Assembly (NCBI RefSeq): GCF_000019805.1
Contig: NC_010525.1
Coordinates: 1,600,618-1,664,617, forward strand
Length of the DNA: 64,000 bases
Origin: Pyrobaculum neutrophilum V24Sta
GTDB taxonomy: Archaea > Thermoproteota > Thermoprotei > Thermoproteales > Thermoproteaceae
Reading direction: 5' to 3'
Both the position numbers and the translations under genes were made by a program. This document shows, piece after piece, positions 26,796-34,866 of the stretch. Each line of letters opens with the position of its first letter. The first letter of the stretch is position 1. The notes below the pieces were generated by a model. That model worked only from the letters and a program-made list of their open reading frames with translations, was not told the DNA's origin and searched no databases.

Positions 26796-26852
26796 TGTAT
26801 ACAACTTGTACACCTCTGTACACAGTGTATTTATCTTGAACATCCTTGTACA
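26796..26852 (+). promoter_or_regulatory. paired operator-like palindromes before molybdoenzyme
   Basis: Two 16-bp palindromes: TGTACA-CCTC-TGTACA at 26807-26822 and TGAACA-TCCT-TGTACA at 26837-26852, with centres 30 bp apart (about three helical turns). A further half-site TGTATA begins at 26796. The proximal site ends 14 bp before the TATA-like box. The same palindrome precedes the decayed flavoprotein gene at 33036. It is a likely site for a dimeric transcription factor of unknown identity. Confidence 0.7.
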
Positions 26853-26865
26853 AGATGTATAGCAT

Positions 26866-26874
26866 AATTTATAG
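26866..26874 (+). promoter_or_regulatory. TATA-like box for molybdoenzyme operon
   Basis: AATTTATAG about 26 nt before ATG 26896. It rules against the in-frame ATG at 26875, which would abut the box. Confidence 0.6.
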
Positions 26875-26895
26875 ATGTCGAGCTTTCTTTTTTCC

Positions 26896-29800
26896 ATGGA
26901 AGTCTCTAGAAGAGATGTTTTGAAAGCGGGAGCCACCATTGGCTTGATCGGCGGCGTATCCGGCGTTCTGCTGAAGGCTGTGGCTGAACAGACTAAGGCC
27001 GAGGCGGCCTCTGCGGTAACGTCGGTGCCCTCCATCTGCGGGATGTGTATGGCCCAGTGCGCGATCTATATCGACGTCGTAGACGGCAAGCCGGTGCGGA
27101 TTAGGCCAAATACAAACGCGCCGACGAGCGCCAAGGGCATATGCGCCCGCGGCGTCTCCGGCACCTTCAACGCCTGGCTTAACCCAGACGCGGTGAAGAA
27201 GCCCATGGCCAGGAAGGCCCTCGTGGACTGGGCCCAGGGGAAGATAAGCTGGGAGGAGGCCAAGAGACAGCTTGTAACAAACCGCGGCAGATACGACGAC
27301 ATGGTCGAGGTGGATTGGAAAACCGCCATAGACATAATCGCCAAGAAGCTCAAGGAGCTGGCCGACAACAACGAGCGCCACGCCTTCACGTTCCTCTTCG
27401 GCGCCTGGGGGCCCGTCGCCAGCATGAGGGCGGGCGTGCCGCTCATGAGGTTCGCAGATACATACGGCGGGGGCATGATAACCTTCGACAACCCCTACTG
27501 CACCTACCCGAGATACCTAGGCCACTGGCTCACCTGGGGCCACGGGCACCAAGCCCACGTCGCTTGTATAGACTACGGCGAGGCCGAGGCTGTGCTTGTG
27601 GTGAGGAGAAACGTCATCGGCGCTGGGGTTGTCACTGAGACGTGGCGCTTTATGGAGGCCGTGAAACGCGGGGCGAGGCTGGTGGTCCTAAGCCCGGTGT
27701 TTGACGAAACCGCCTCCTACGCCGACGTGTGGCTCCCGGTGAAGCCGGGGACAGACCTCGCGGTGCTTCTGGCCTTCATAAAGTACGTGCTTGACAACGG
27801 CTACTACATGGCCGAGTATCTGAGGCGGTTTACCAACGCCCCCTTCCTCATAAAGCCGGACGGCCTCCCCCTGCTGGCCTCTGAGGTAGACTGGGGTAAA
27901 TACGGCGTGAAAGAGCCGGCTTTCGCCTACGTCGTGTGGGACGAAGCCGCCGGCGGGCCGGCCCCCGACAACGCGGCGCAGAGGGCGGCTCTCTTCGGCG
28001 AGTACGAGGTGGCGCTTAAAGACGGGAGCCCGGTCAGGGCGAAGACCGCGTTGCAGATACTCAGGGAGTGGGTAAAGGCGAACCTCTCGGCGCTGGCGGA
28101 GAAACACGGCGTGAAGGACTACATGGAGGCCGCCGCCAGAGAGGCCGACGTCGACGTAAACGACCTCAGAAGGGCGGCGGAGATCGTGGCTAAATACAGG
28201 GCTGTGTCTCCCATCGGCTGGCACGACCCAAGATACAGCAATACTCCACAGACGTGGAGAGCAGTCGGAGTGTTGATGGCACTCCTCGGGAGAATACAGC
28301 AGCCGGGCGGCCTCTTCCTACTCACACACCTCATAATGCCCTACGCAGACGTGTATACGAAAGTAATGAAATATACAAAGAAGGACATCCCCTACAAGAC
28401 CATCCGCGGCTTGACCTTCGGCGAGTACGTCCCCGCGAACCTCCGCGGCATATATGTCATCCCCATAGCGCCCCCCCTCCCCGGCCCCAGCGATAGAGGC
28501 GCGCCGCCGGTCAAGTCGTTAACTGAGGTCTGGGGCGAGGAGGCGGAGAAGAAGGGCTACCTCTACCCCTACGACACAGTGCAGGCGCTTTACGAGAGCG
28601 TGGTTCACGGCAAGCCGTTTAAGATCAAGGTGGTGTTCATCACCGGCTCCAACCCCATTCCGCGGATTGGAAACAGCAGACTTGTGGAGGAGATCTTTAG
28701 AAACTTGGAGCTCGTAATCGTCCACGACATCCAGTTCAACGACACAACGGCCTTCGCCGACGTAATACTGCCGGATCTGCCCTATCTCGAGCGGCTTGAT
28801 CTGGCGCTTCCCGGGCCCTTCTCGCCGTTTCCAGCCATATCTGTCAGATTCCCCTGGTACTACGAGGAGTACAAGAAGAAGCTGGCGGCCGGCGGGAAGC
28901 CGGGCGAGTTAGACAAGGCGTTTAGGTCTAGAAATGGGCGGACGGCCTTAGAGGTGTTGGTCATGATCGCCCGGAGACTTTCGGAGCTGGGCATCAAACC
29001 CCGCGACAGAACTGAGTGGTCTCAGAACATGCCCGTGGGGATGATCACCGAAGAGGGCATACTCCCCATACCCAACCTGGAGAGGTTCATCAACGCGCAA
29101 CTCCGTAGAGTTCGTATCGTGGACGAGGCGGGGAACGTGAGGGCGCCCACGGTGGAGGACATCTACAAGATGGGTGGCTACATGGTGTTGGTGCCCACGG
29201 GCCGCGTTGAAGCTGTGAAAGACGAGCTCTGGAGCAATGCGCTGGGGAGAGACGTGGTGGTGAGGGTACACGTCTACAGGCCTGTGAAATACAGCGTTGA
29301 CCTCGAGGAGTGGCTCTGGAGGACTATCTACTACAACTCGCCGATGGCGAGGGGGGAGGTGCCGTTGCCGACGCCCAGCGGCAGGGTGGAGATATACAGC
29401 ATAAACCTGGCCTACGACGTGAGGAGGGTCTTCGGCAAGCCCGCCACTTCGATCGACCCCTCCGACCTAGAGGGTAAGAAGAGCGGCGTGGATCCGCTGT
29501 TTTCGCCAGTGCCGCTCTACGCGGGTATGGCTAGGCCGGACTACATGTGGGCAACCGGCCCGGCGACGGAGGACGTGGAGATAAACGGGCTGGTCCCGCC
29601 GGAGCCGCCCAAGAGACTGCTGCTCGTATACCGCCACGGGCCCTACACCCACACCCACAGCAATACTCAGAACAACCTCCTGCTTGACACACTAACCTCC
29701 AGTGAGCTGTTGTCCGCCTGGATACATCCAGACACCGCGGCGGCCCTCGGCGTAAAAGACGGCGATTGGATAGAGGTGAAGCCCGCGGCGCCCAAAGTGG

Positions 29801-30072
29801 CAAAACAGCTGGAGTCGGTAGGCGTAAAGGAGGCGCCCACGGCCCGGTTTAGGGTGAGAGTTACGCCTATGGTGAGGCGGGACATCATCGCCATCTACCA
29901 CTACTGGCTTGTGCCAAGGGGTAGGCTAAGGGTCAAGGCATGGAAGCTGGCCGACGTTAGGGCTGGCTACAGCGACGACAACTACCTAGGCCCGATGTTG
30001 GCCGGGAAGCTCGGCACGCCTGGCGCCATGGGTAACACCGTTGTGGAAGTGAGCAAGGTGGGCGGGCTATGA
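26896..30072 (+). CDS. Tat-exported molybdopterin oxidoreductase (PsrA/TtrA/ArrA group)
   Basis: Large catalytic subunit (1058 aa) of the DMSO-reductase family. A twin-arginine signal MEVSRRDVLKAG opens the protein, so it acts outside the membrane. The [4Fe-4S] site is ICGMCMAQC with the fourth Cys in GICARG. NPYCTYPRYLGH near residue 200 likely supplies a Cys ligand to molybdenum, as in polysulfide, thiosulfate, tetrathionate and arsenate reductases. The C-terminal molybdopterin-binding domain is clear (YRHGPYTHTHSN). Acceptor not determinable; its length fits TtrA/SreA-like enzymes. The stop overlaps the ferredoxin start. Confidence 0.9.
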   Translation: MEVSRRDVLKAGATIGLIGGVSGVLLKAVAEQTKAEAASAVTSVPSICGMCMAQCAIYIDVVDGKPVRIRPNTNAPTSAKGICARGVSGTFNAWLNPDAVKKPMARKALVDWAQGKISWEEAKRQLVTNRGRYDDMVEVDWKTAIDIIAKKLKELADNNERHAFTFLFGAWGPVASMRAGVPLMRFADTYGGGMITFDNPYCTYPRYLGHWLTWGHGHQAHVACIDYGEAEAVLVVRRNVIGAGVVTETWRFMEAVKRGARLVVLSPVFDETASYADVWLPVKPGTDLAVLLAFIKYVLDNGYYMAEYLRRFTNAPFLIKPDGLPLLASEVDWGKYGVKEPAFAYVVWDEAAGGPAPDNAAQRAALFGEYEVALKDGSPVRAKTALQILREWVKANLSALAEKHGVKDYMEAAAREADVDVNDLRRAAEIVAKYRAVSPIGWHDPRYSNTPQTWRAVGVLMALLGRIQQPGGLFLLTHLIMPYADVYTKVMKYTKKDIPYKTIRGLTFGEYVPANLRGIYVIPIAPPLPGPSDRGAPPVKSLTEVWGEEAEKKGYLYPYDTVQALYESVVHGKPFKIKVVFITGSNPIPRIGNSRLVEEIFRNLELVIVHDIQFNDTTAFADVILPDLPYLERLDLALPGPFSPFPAISVRFPWYYEEYKKKLAAGGKPGELDKAFRSRNGRTALEVLVMIARRLSELGIKPRDRTEWSQNMPVGMITEEGILPIPNLERFINAQLRRVRIVDEAGNVRAPTVEDIYKMGGYMVLVPTGRVEAVKDELWSNALGRDVVVRVHVYRPVKYSVDLEEWLWRTIYYNSPMARGEVPLPTPSGRVEIYSINLAYDVRRVFGKPATSIDPSDLEGKKSGVDPLFSPVPLYAGMARPDYMWATGPATEDVEINGLVPPEPPKRLLLVYRHGPYTHTHSNTQNNLLLDTLTSSELLSAWIHPDTAAALGVKDGDWIEVKPAAPKVAKQLESVGVKEAPTARFRVRVTPMVRRDIIAIYHYWLVPRGRLRVKAWKLADVRAGYSDDNYLGPMLAGKLGTPGAMGNTVVEVSKVGGL

Positions 30073-30767
30073 GGCCGGTATTTGTTATAGACATAAATAA
30101 ATGCGTCGGCTGTATGGCATGTGTTGCCGCGTGTAGCGTTGAAAATGGTGTATTGTTTATAGCAGCTAAGGATCCGTCAAAATATCTGCCAATACACTCA
30201 AAGACTAGAACCGTGGTGGTTTGGAAAGAAGAGGAGAAGGAAAAACCGGCACGGCGGTTTGTGCCATATCTCTGTAATCACTGTGAAAAGACGCCATGTT
30301 TAGAGGTGTGCCCCACTCAAGCTACCTATAAGACTAAAGAGGGGATAGTGTTAATAGATAAAGATAAATGTATTGGATGTAGGTATTGTATAATGGCGTG
30401 TCCCTATGGCATGAGGTATACCCCACCTGCAATGGAGACTGAGGAGCTTATGCATCTAGACTTTATGAAAGATGCAGAAGCTGGAGTGAATTACGGCGGA
30501 GTTATGTTCCAACCACCTGTCTCTAACAAGTGGGCTGTAAAAATCCGCACTGTAGACAAATGTACTTTCTGTTACCACCGTAAGACATCTGACGACAAAT
30601 TATGGACGCCTGCTTGTGTAGAAGTATGTCCCACCAAGGCTAGATCCTTTGGCGATTTAGACAACCCCAACGATCCAGTTGCAGATTTAGTTAGAAGAGG
30701 TATTGCAAAACCAATAGCGCCGAGCAAAGGTACAGGAGGACTAGTCTACTACGTGGGAGAGGTATGA
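30069..30767 (+). CDS. NrfC/PsrB-like four-cluster ferredoxin subunit
   Basis: Electron-transfer subunit (232 aa) with four Cys groups for [4Fe-4S] clusters: CVGCMACVAAC, CNHCEKTPCLEVC, CIGCRYCIMAC, and CTFCYH with a later CVEVC. It has no signal peptide and is presumably exported with the catalytic subunit. Coupled at both ends by four-base overlaps. Base composition changes abruptly at its start: codons such as ATA, TTA, AAA and TGT dominate, unlike the GC-rich catalytic gene just before it. Confidence 0.93.
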   Translation: MRPVFVIDINKCVGCMACVAACSVENGVLFIAAKDPSKYLPIHSKTRTVVVWKEEEKEKPARRFVPYLCNHCEKTPCLEVCPTQATYKTKEGIVLIDKDKCIGCRYCIMACPYGMRYTPPAMETEELMHLDFMKDAEAGVNYGGVMFQPPVSNKWAVKIRTVDKCTFCYHRKTSDDKLWTPACVEVCPTKARSFGDLDNPNDPVADLVRRGIAKPIAPSKGTGGLVYYVGEV

Positions 30768-31897
30768 AGCCGTCGGCACTTCTACTTGGGATGTTAGTTA
30801 TTGGCGTTATTCTTACCGCCATTGGGATATGGGGGTGGTTCATGAGGTACAATAACATGTACGCTGGATATCTATGGTCATTTATGGTTATTACATACGC
30901 CTTTTTCGCAGCCTCTGCCACAGGCAGTAGCTTAGTAACCGCCATGCATACGGTGTTTGGCTACAATGGCGGATTTAAGAAAGTAGCGAGGTATCTCATA
31001 GCTATATCTCTTATCACAGCGTTACCCGCGTTCCCCACTATCATAGGCGATTTGTTAAATCCAAGCGCATTTATGTATATGTTCACCAGCGTCAACCCCG
31101 AGTCGCGTATGGCTTGGATGGGTATACTGTACGTAATCTACTCCCTAATTCTGCTTATCGAGTTGATACTTGAGATGAGACATAAAATGGGCGTTGGAAT
31201 AGGCATATTTGCTCTGGCAGTGCAACTTCTCACGCTTATGAACCTAGGCGCTATATTTGGCTCGTCATATGGCGTCCCGGCGTGGTATGGCGTCTTTTCG
31301 CCTGTCTTATTTGTAGCGGCGGCGTTTTTGTTAGGGTTTGCATTTCAGATAGTCGGCGTGTCTATTGCCGAAAAGGTGTATTACGGAAACGTACGGGCTG
31401 ATGTCAAAGACTTGCTATTTAGAGTGCATGCAAAGGGCATAGTCACCGTGTTGTTAGTATTTCTATTCCTGCTGTTTTGGTATTTTGCAGTAGGTTGGTT
31501 CTCACCGCCTGTATATGTAGCACAACAAGAGATGTTTAACTATTCTTTGTGGACGATCGTCTTGGGAGGTCTCGTCTCGCTGGCGTTAGCATCTGCGGCA
31601 TTGGCCAAGAGAAGCTTAGGCACGTTAGTATTTACATCGTTAGTTCTTATAGTCGTGGTATTTACAAGCCTTATTTACTACGTGCTCTATGGCCAAATAG
31701 GCCAGGCCATATGGCTTTACGACTTTAAAGCACCTCCAGACGTTTTAAAAATGACTGTAGAGGAGTTCTTTAGTCAATATGACTGGATGCCTGCGTTAAT
31801 GTCGCCTGGACTTTGGCTTCTGCTGTACCCACTTGCCGTAAAGCTTCTAGCATTAAAAGAAGACGAGAGACCCCGTCGGCTTTTCATACTTAGGTAA
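30764..31897 (+). CDS. NrfD/PsrC-like quinol-oxidising membrane subunit
   Basis: Membrane subunit (377 aa) with about nine to ten hydrophobic segments, expected to take electrons from quinol and pass them to the ferredoxin subunit. NrfD-type by position and topology; no haem-binding pattern is evident. It starts in a four-base overlap with the ferredoxin gene and shares its AT-rich codon use. A T-rich stretch follows the stop. Confidence 0.85.
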   Translation: MKPSALLLGMLVIGVILTAIGIWGWFMRYNNMYAGYLWSFMVITYAFFAASATGSSLVTAMHTVFGYNGGFKKVARYLIAISLITALPAFPTIIGDLLNPSAFMYMFTSVNPESRMAWMGILYVIYSLILLIELILEMRHKMGVGIGIFALAVQLLTLMNLGAIFGSSYGVPAWYGVFSPVLFVAAAFLLGFAFQIVGVSIAEKVYYGNVRADVKDLLFRVHAKGIVTVLLVFLFLLFWYFAVGWFSPPVYVAQQEMFNYSLWTIVLGGLVSLALASAALAKRSLGTLVFTSLVLIVVVFTSLIYYVLYGQIGQAIWLYDFKAPPDVLKMTVEEFFSQYDWMPALMSPGLWLLLYPLAVKLLALKEDERPRRLFILR

Positions 31898-32013
31898 CAC
31901 CCGATTTTTCCCTAGTGTAAAATCTATCCAATATTTTCCTGAAAGCTTTTAGTTCTACAACCGACTTCATGTCGCTGTAGGTATCTCAACCGCTGTACCT
32001 CATTGAAGCAGAC

Positions 32014-32042
32014 GTCGCAGTCCTAATTAGAAGAGGTATTGC
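32014..32042 (+). pseudogene. fragment of a second nrfC-like 3' end
   Basis: Twenty-four of 29 bases match 30678-30706 in the intact ferredoxin gene, and the last 16 (TTAGAAGAGGTATTGC) are identical. Read in the same frame it gives LIRRGIA where the intact gene has LVRRGIA. No longer frame survives around it. It suggests a former duplicate of the electron-transfer genes. Confidence 0.5.
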
Positions 32043-32071
32043 TTTTATTTATGGAAACGAATCCCGGCCTG

Positions 32072-32202
32072 GGGCCCGGCGTAAAAGCGGGGGCGCCGCC
32101 AGCCCCCAATGACCCGGGCCCTCTTGCCTGTGGTCGCCGAAAGGCGGCTCTGGGCAGGCCCCGGACCCTCCCGGGGAGGCCGGGAGCCGCAAAGGGGGCT
32201 CC
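32072..32202 (+). ncRNA. candidate structured RNA, GC-rich island
   Basis: A GC-rich island inside AT-rich sequence with four stacked stem-loops: GGGCCCGG 32072-32079 with CCGGGCCC 32114-32121 enclosing GGGGGC/GCCCCC; GCCTG 32126-32130 with CAGGC 32155-32159 enclosing CGCC-GAAA-GGCG; CCTCC/GGAGG (32167-32179); GGAGCC/GGCTCC (32183-32202). CTTTTATTTA at 32042-32051 could be its promoter. GC-rich islands in an AT-rich background are typical of structured RNAs in hyperthermophiles. No family recognised; RNase P and SRP signatures are absent. Confidence 0.5.
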
Positions 32203-32329
32203 TTAAGTGACTCGCCCAACTTAAGTATGAAGCAGGAGGGCATCTACGGCTCTGTGCTTGCCATAGCACAAGCAACTAAGGCATATCCCGGGGGTCTTGT
32301 AATAGCCCAAGTGTTGAGAGTTGTAACTC

Positions 32330-32976
32330 TTGGCGCTGTTGAAGCCTCCCACGGCCGGCATGTTGGTGTTGCCGTTGCTGAACCCGCACGCCAACTTGTC
32401 CAGCTGGATGGCGTGGGGAGCCACCGGCATATCTATGCTACTGTTGCTCTCGCTGCTGTTCACGCTCCCGCTGATAAAGCCGCCGGATAGAATCGCCGTG
32501 TGGGGGAGGAGCCGCGTCGTCATGAACCTACTGGGGCTGTCGATGTCGCTGGCGGGGGCCTTCGTCGCCATATACACGGGGCTGGCGGTGGCATACGAGA
32601 GAGGCATACCGTTTTGGCACAGCGCCGCGGTGCCGTTGCTGGCGCTGTTCCTCGGGGTCGCCGCGGGAAGCGGAGTCTACGGGCTACTAGGCAAGAGGGA
32701 GGCCGCCCCGTGGATAGCCGCTGGGAGCGGGCTGGCGGCGTTGACGTATCTAGCGCACCTACACCTCTCATCCATAGGCCCCGAGGCCGCGGCATACAGC
32801 GCCCAGGGCGCCATGTCCGACCCCGCGGCGTTGGGTGGAATCGCGCTCGCTCTAGCGGCGGCGTTGGCGCTCGGCGGGAGAAAGCCGGGCGTGGTTGCGC
32901 CGGCGTGTTGGCGGTGGTTGCGGCCTTCCTCATCAGGGCGTCTCTACTGCTCTGGGGAGCTTGGGACTTCCCTTAA
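32330..32976 (+). pseudogene. decayed NrfD-like membrane subunit
   Basis: About 215 residues of a GC-rich NrfD-type membrane protein remain. The frame is stopped by TAA just upstream of 32330 and lacks the expected first hundred or so residues. Near 32898 the hydrophobic C-terminal segment (VLAVVAAFLIRA, ending WGAWDFP) continues one frame over, to a stop at 32974-32976. It follows the nrfC-like fragment and precedes a gutted flavoprotein gene. A sequencing slip could explain the 3' shift but not the missing N-terminus. Confidence 0.7.
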
Positions 32977-32977
32977 G

Positions 32978-32993
32978 TGTACAAGAATGTACA
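32978..32993 (+). promoter_or_regulatory. operator-like palindrome TGTACA-AGAA-TGTACA
   Basis: Perfect 16-bp palindrome ending 14 bp before the TATA-like box and 43 nt before ATG 33036. The sequence, half-site spacing and distance match the proximal site of the molybdoenzyme operon (44 nt before its ATG). Confidence 0.7.
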
Positions 32994-33006
32994 TTTTTCA
33001 TAGAGA

Positions 33007-33017
33007 TATTTATAAAG
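33007..33017 (+). promoter_or_regulatory. TATA-like box of the flavoprotein remnant
   Basis: TATTTATAAAG about 24 nt before ATG 33036. It is intact although the gene is not, so it probably now drives the polyferredoxin gene at 33181. Confidence 0.6.
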
Positions 33018-33035
33018 AACAGTTATTTACCGAAC

Positions 33036-33184
33036 ATGCCAAAAAAGCTGTTGGTGTTGGGAGGAGGTAGCGCCGGTTTAATTATTGCGAGAGAAGTTAG
33101 AGAGCAACTGAGTCCCGAGGAGACCGGTTTGTGTCTATGACTGTGTTGAGCGAGCTTAGGCTACGCAGGGTGGTGGGGGCATGA
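33036..33184 (+). pseudogene. gutted sulfide:quinone reductase-like flavoprotein
   Basis: ATG 33036 opens a typical FAD-binding N-terminus (KKLLVLGGGSAGLII) but the frame stops after 34 residues. The following 40 bp read as a plausible C-terminal tail (ELRLRRVVGA) whose TGA overlaps the next gene's ATG. This looks like an internal deletion that left the first 34 and last dozen codons of a gene of about 350-400 codons. Assignment to NADH/sulfide:quinone-type disulfide reductases rests on the Gly motif and the setting. Confidence 0.65.
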
Positions 33185-34287
33185 GCGATAAGCCCTCTAT
33201 CGTCATTGTCGAGGGGAGAGAGGATCTCTCTAGGCGTCTCTCCCGGGCGCCGCTGTATTTTGCGTACCGCGGGCCCCATGGGGAGTGGTTTAGAACCGTA
33301 GCCGAGAAACACCTAGACACAGACTGGTCCTCTCTACCGCCGGCCGAAGTTAAGGCGGCGGCCAGGAGGGAGTTGATCACGGGGGGCTTCATAAGGCTGA
33401 GGGACACGGTGGTGGTAGACCAAGCCAAGTGTATCTGGTGCGGCATGTGTGCCAAATCTTGCCCAGCTACTGCTTTTGAATATGTTGAGAGGAGATCTAT
33501 TAGGGTGATGTACGACCGGTGTGTAGACTGCGGCCTATGCAACGCCCTGTGCCCAGTGGAGGCTGTGAAGATGCCGTCTCTACCTGACGGCTTTCTCGCC
33601 GAGCTTATAAAGACGGCTCCAGGGCCGTTGAAATTTATCTGTGACTATGCCTTCCAAGATGGCGACGAAGAGGGGGTGAGGGTCAAGTGTATCGCAGCCA
33701 TACCTAAGCAATATCTCTATATTGCGGCGGCGAAATATGGCGAAGCCAGAGCCCACTGCTCCCGCGGCGAGAGGTGCCCCCTGTGGCCGGCCGTGGAGAG
33801 GTGGGGCGCGGGGCTCGCCCGCGAGGGCAGAGACTTCGTGGTAAGGGCCGAGAAGGCTCCTCTACAGCCCGGAGATAGGTGGCAGACGAGGATGCTCGCC
33901 GCGGCTCTGGGGATGCCCGTCGGCAGGGTGGAGGTGGCGGAGGGGTGCACCCTCTGCGGGGCCTGCGTCAACGTCTGTCCCACAGACGCCCTCTCCATAA
34001 AGGGCTTCGAGCTCCGCCTCACGCCGGCGTTGTGCATTGCATGCGGGGTTTGCGCAGAGAAGTGCCCAGAGAGGGTTGTGAGGGTGGCGGAGGCCCGGGA
34101 GGACAAGCCCTACGAGTCTAGGGCCATCTTCCGCGACAGCCCCGCTAAGTGCTCCTCATGTGGGAAACCTCTGCCGTACACGGAGACTATGGCGCGGAAG
34201 TTGGCCGAGAGGCTAAAAGAGAGGGGGCTCCCCCACGAGCATATATACCTCTGCGAGGAGTGCCGCCTCAGCTCTTCGCCCGTTTAG
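33181..34287 (+). CDS. polyferredoxin with C-terminal zinc/iron knuckle
   Basis: Cytoplasmic iron-sulfur protein (368 aa). Two ferredoxin modules carry four [4Fe-4S] motifs: CIWCGMCAKSC and CVDCGLCNALC (residues about 83-125), then CTLCGACVNVC and CIACGVCAEKC (about 258-300). A C-terminal pair CSSCGK and CEECRL may bind zinc or iron. The middle 110 residues contain further Cys (CDYAF, CSRGERC). ATG 33181 overlaps the tail of the gutted flavoprotein gene, so the two were once an operon. Probably electron transfer in sulfur or anaerobic respiration; partner unknown. Confidence 0.88.
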   Translation: MSDKPSIVIVEGREDLSRRLSRAPLYFAYRGPHGEWFRTVAEKHLDTDWSSLPPAEVKAAARRELITGGFIRLRDTVVVDQAKCIWCGMCAKSCPATAFEYVERRSIRVMYDRCVDCGLCNALCPVEAVKMPSLPDGFLAELIKTAPGPLKFICDYAFQDGDEEGVRVKCIAAIPKQYLYIAAAKYGEARAHCSRGERCPLWPAVERWGAGLAREGRDFVVRAEKAPLQPGDRWQTRMLAAALGMPVGRVEVAEGCTLCGACVNVCPTDALSIKGFELRLTPALCIACGVCAEKCPERVVRVAEAREDKPYESRAIFRDSPAKCSSCGKPLPYTETMARKLAERLKERGLPHEHIYLCEECRLSSSPV

Positions 34288-34483
34288 CCTTAACCACATG
34301 CAAGTCGCCCTCCCTGTATACATCTACGACTATGTAGCCGAAAAGGGGGAGGATCAGCCTTAGCACGTTTACGCAACCTTCGTCAGGCGTCTTTATCGCC
34401 ACCTCGGCGGGTTGTTTTTCCTTTATGTAAGCCACGGCCTTGAGAGAGCCCTCTGGGCAACCGGGCACCTCCACGGTGTCCAT
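34268..34483 (-). CDS. TusA/SirA-like small protein
   Basis: Protein of 71 aa with the beta-alpha-beta pattern of TusA and the N-terminal Cys in VPGCPEGSLKA, where typical members have CPxP. TusA-like proteins carry sulfur as a persulfide in sulfur relay or oxidation. It is convergent with the polyferredoxin gene (20-bp overlap) and has an AT-rich TATTTTTAACT-like box before ATG 34483. The neighbouring respiratory locus fits a sulfur role; the CPEG variant leaves some doubt. Confidence 0.7.
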   Translation of the reverse strand: MDTVEVPGCPEGSLKAVAYIKEKQPAEVAIKTPDEGCVNVLRLILPLFGYIVVDVYREGDLHVVKAKRAKS

Positions 34484-34533
34484 GATTTGAAGAACATAGT
34501 TAAAAATTTAAATGTAATTTATAGCGTCTCTTT

Positions 34534-34866
34534 ATGTCGCTCGCGAAAGAGGTGCTTGGGCTCGTGGTTGGGTGGCTGGTCTCCACCATCGCGGTGTGGC
34601 TTGCGCTTAAGGTTTTCCCCGGCAGGCAGAAGAGGGAGGATCTAGCTGGGGCCGCGCTTACCGCCCTAGTGGGCGCGGTGATCTACTGGGTTATTCACGC
34701 CGTGGTTAAAATACCCTTCGTAGGCGGCGTAGTGGCCTTCTTCGTGTGGCTATATGCCCTGCGGAAGCTACAGGGGGTTGGGTGGCTCGGCGCCCTCGGC
34801 CTAGCCATTTTGATATGGATCTTCAACGGGCTGTTCAGCCTGCTTCTCCCCACGCTTAAGCTTTGA
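34534..34866 (+). CDS. small multi-pass membrane protein
   Basis: Protein of 110 aa with three to four hydrophobic segments and a basic loop (PGRQKRED). Family not recognised; short proteins of this kind are common in Thermoproteales. AATTTAAATG lies 23 nt upstream of ATG 34534. The stop overlaps the next gene's ATG by one base (TGATG), so the two are co-translated. Confidence 0.7.
   Translation: MSLAKEVLGLVVGWLVSTIAVWLALKVFPGRQKREDLAGAALTALVGAVIYWVIHAVVKIPFVGGVVAFFVWLYALRKLQGVGWLGALGLAILIWIFNGLFSLLLPTLKL

Noticed and set aside
26875-26895. Start of the molybdoenzyme at ATG 26875
   Set aside because: It abuts the TATA-like box and would push the twin-arginine motif inward; ATG 26896 fits both.
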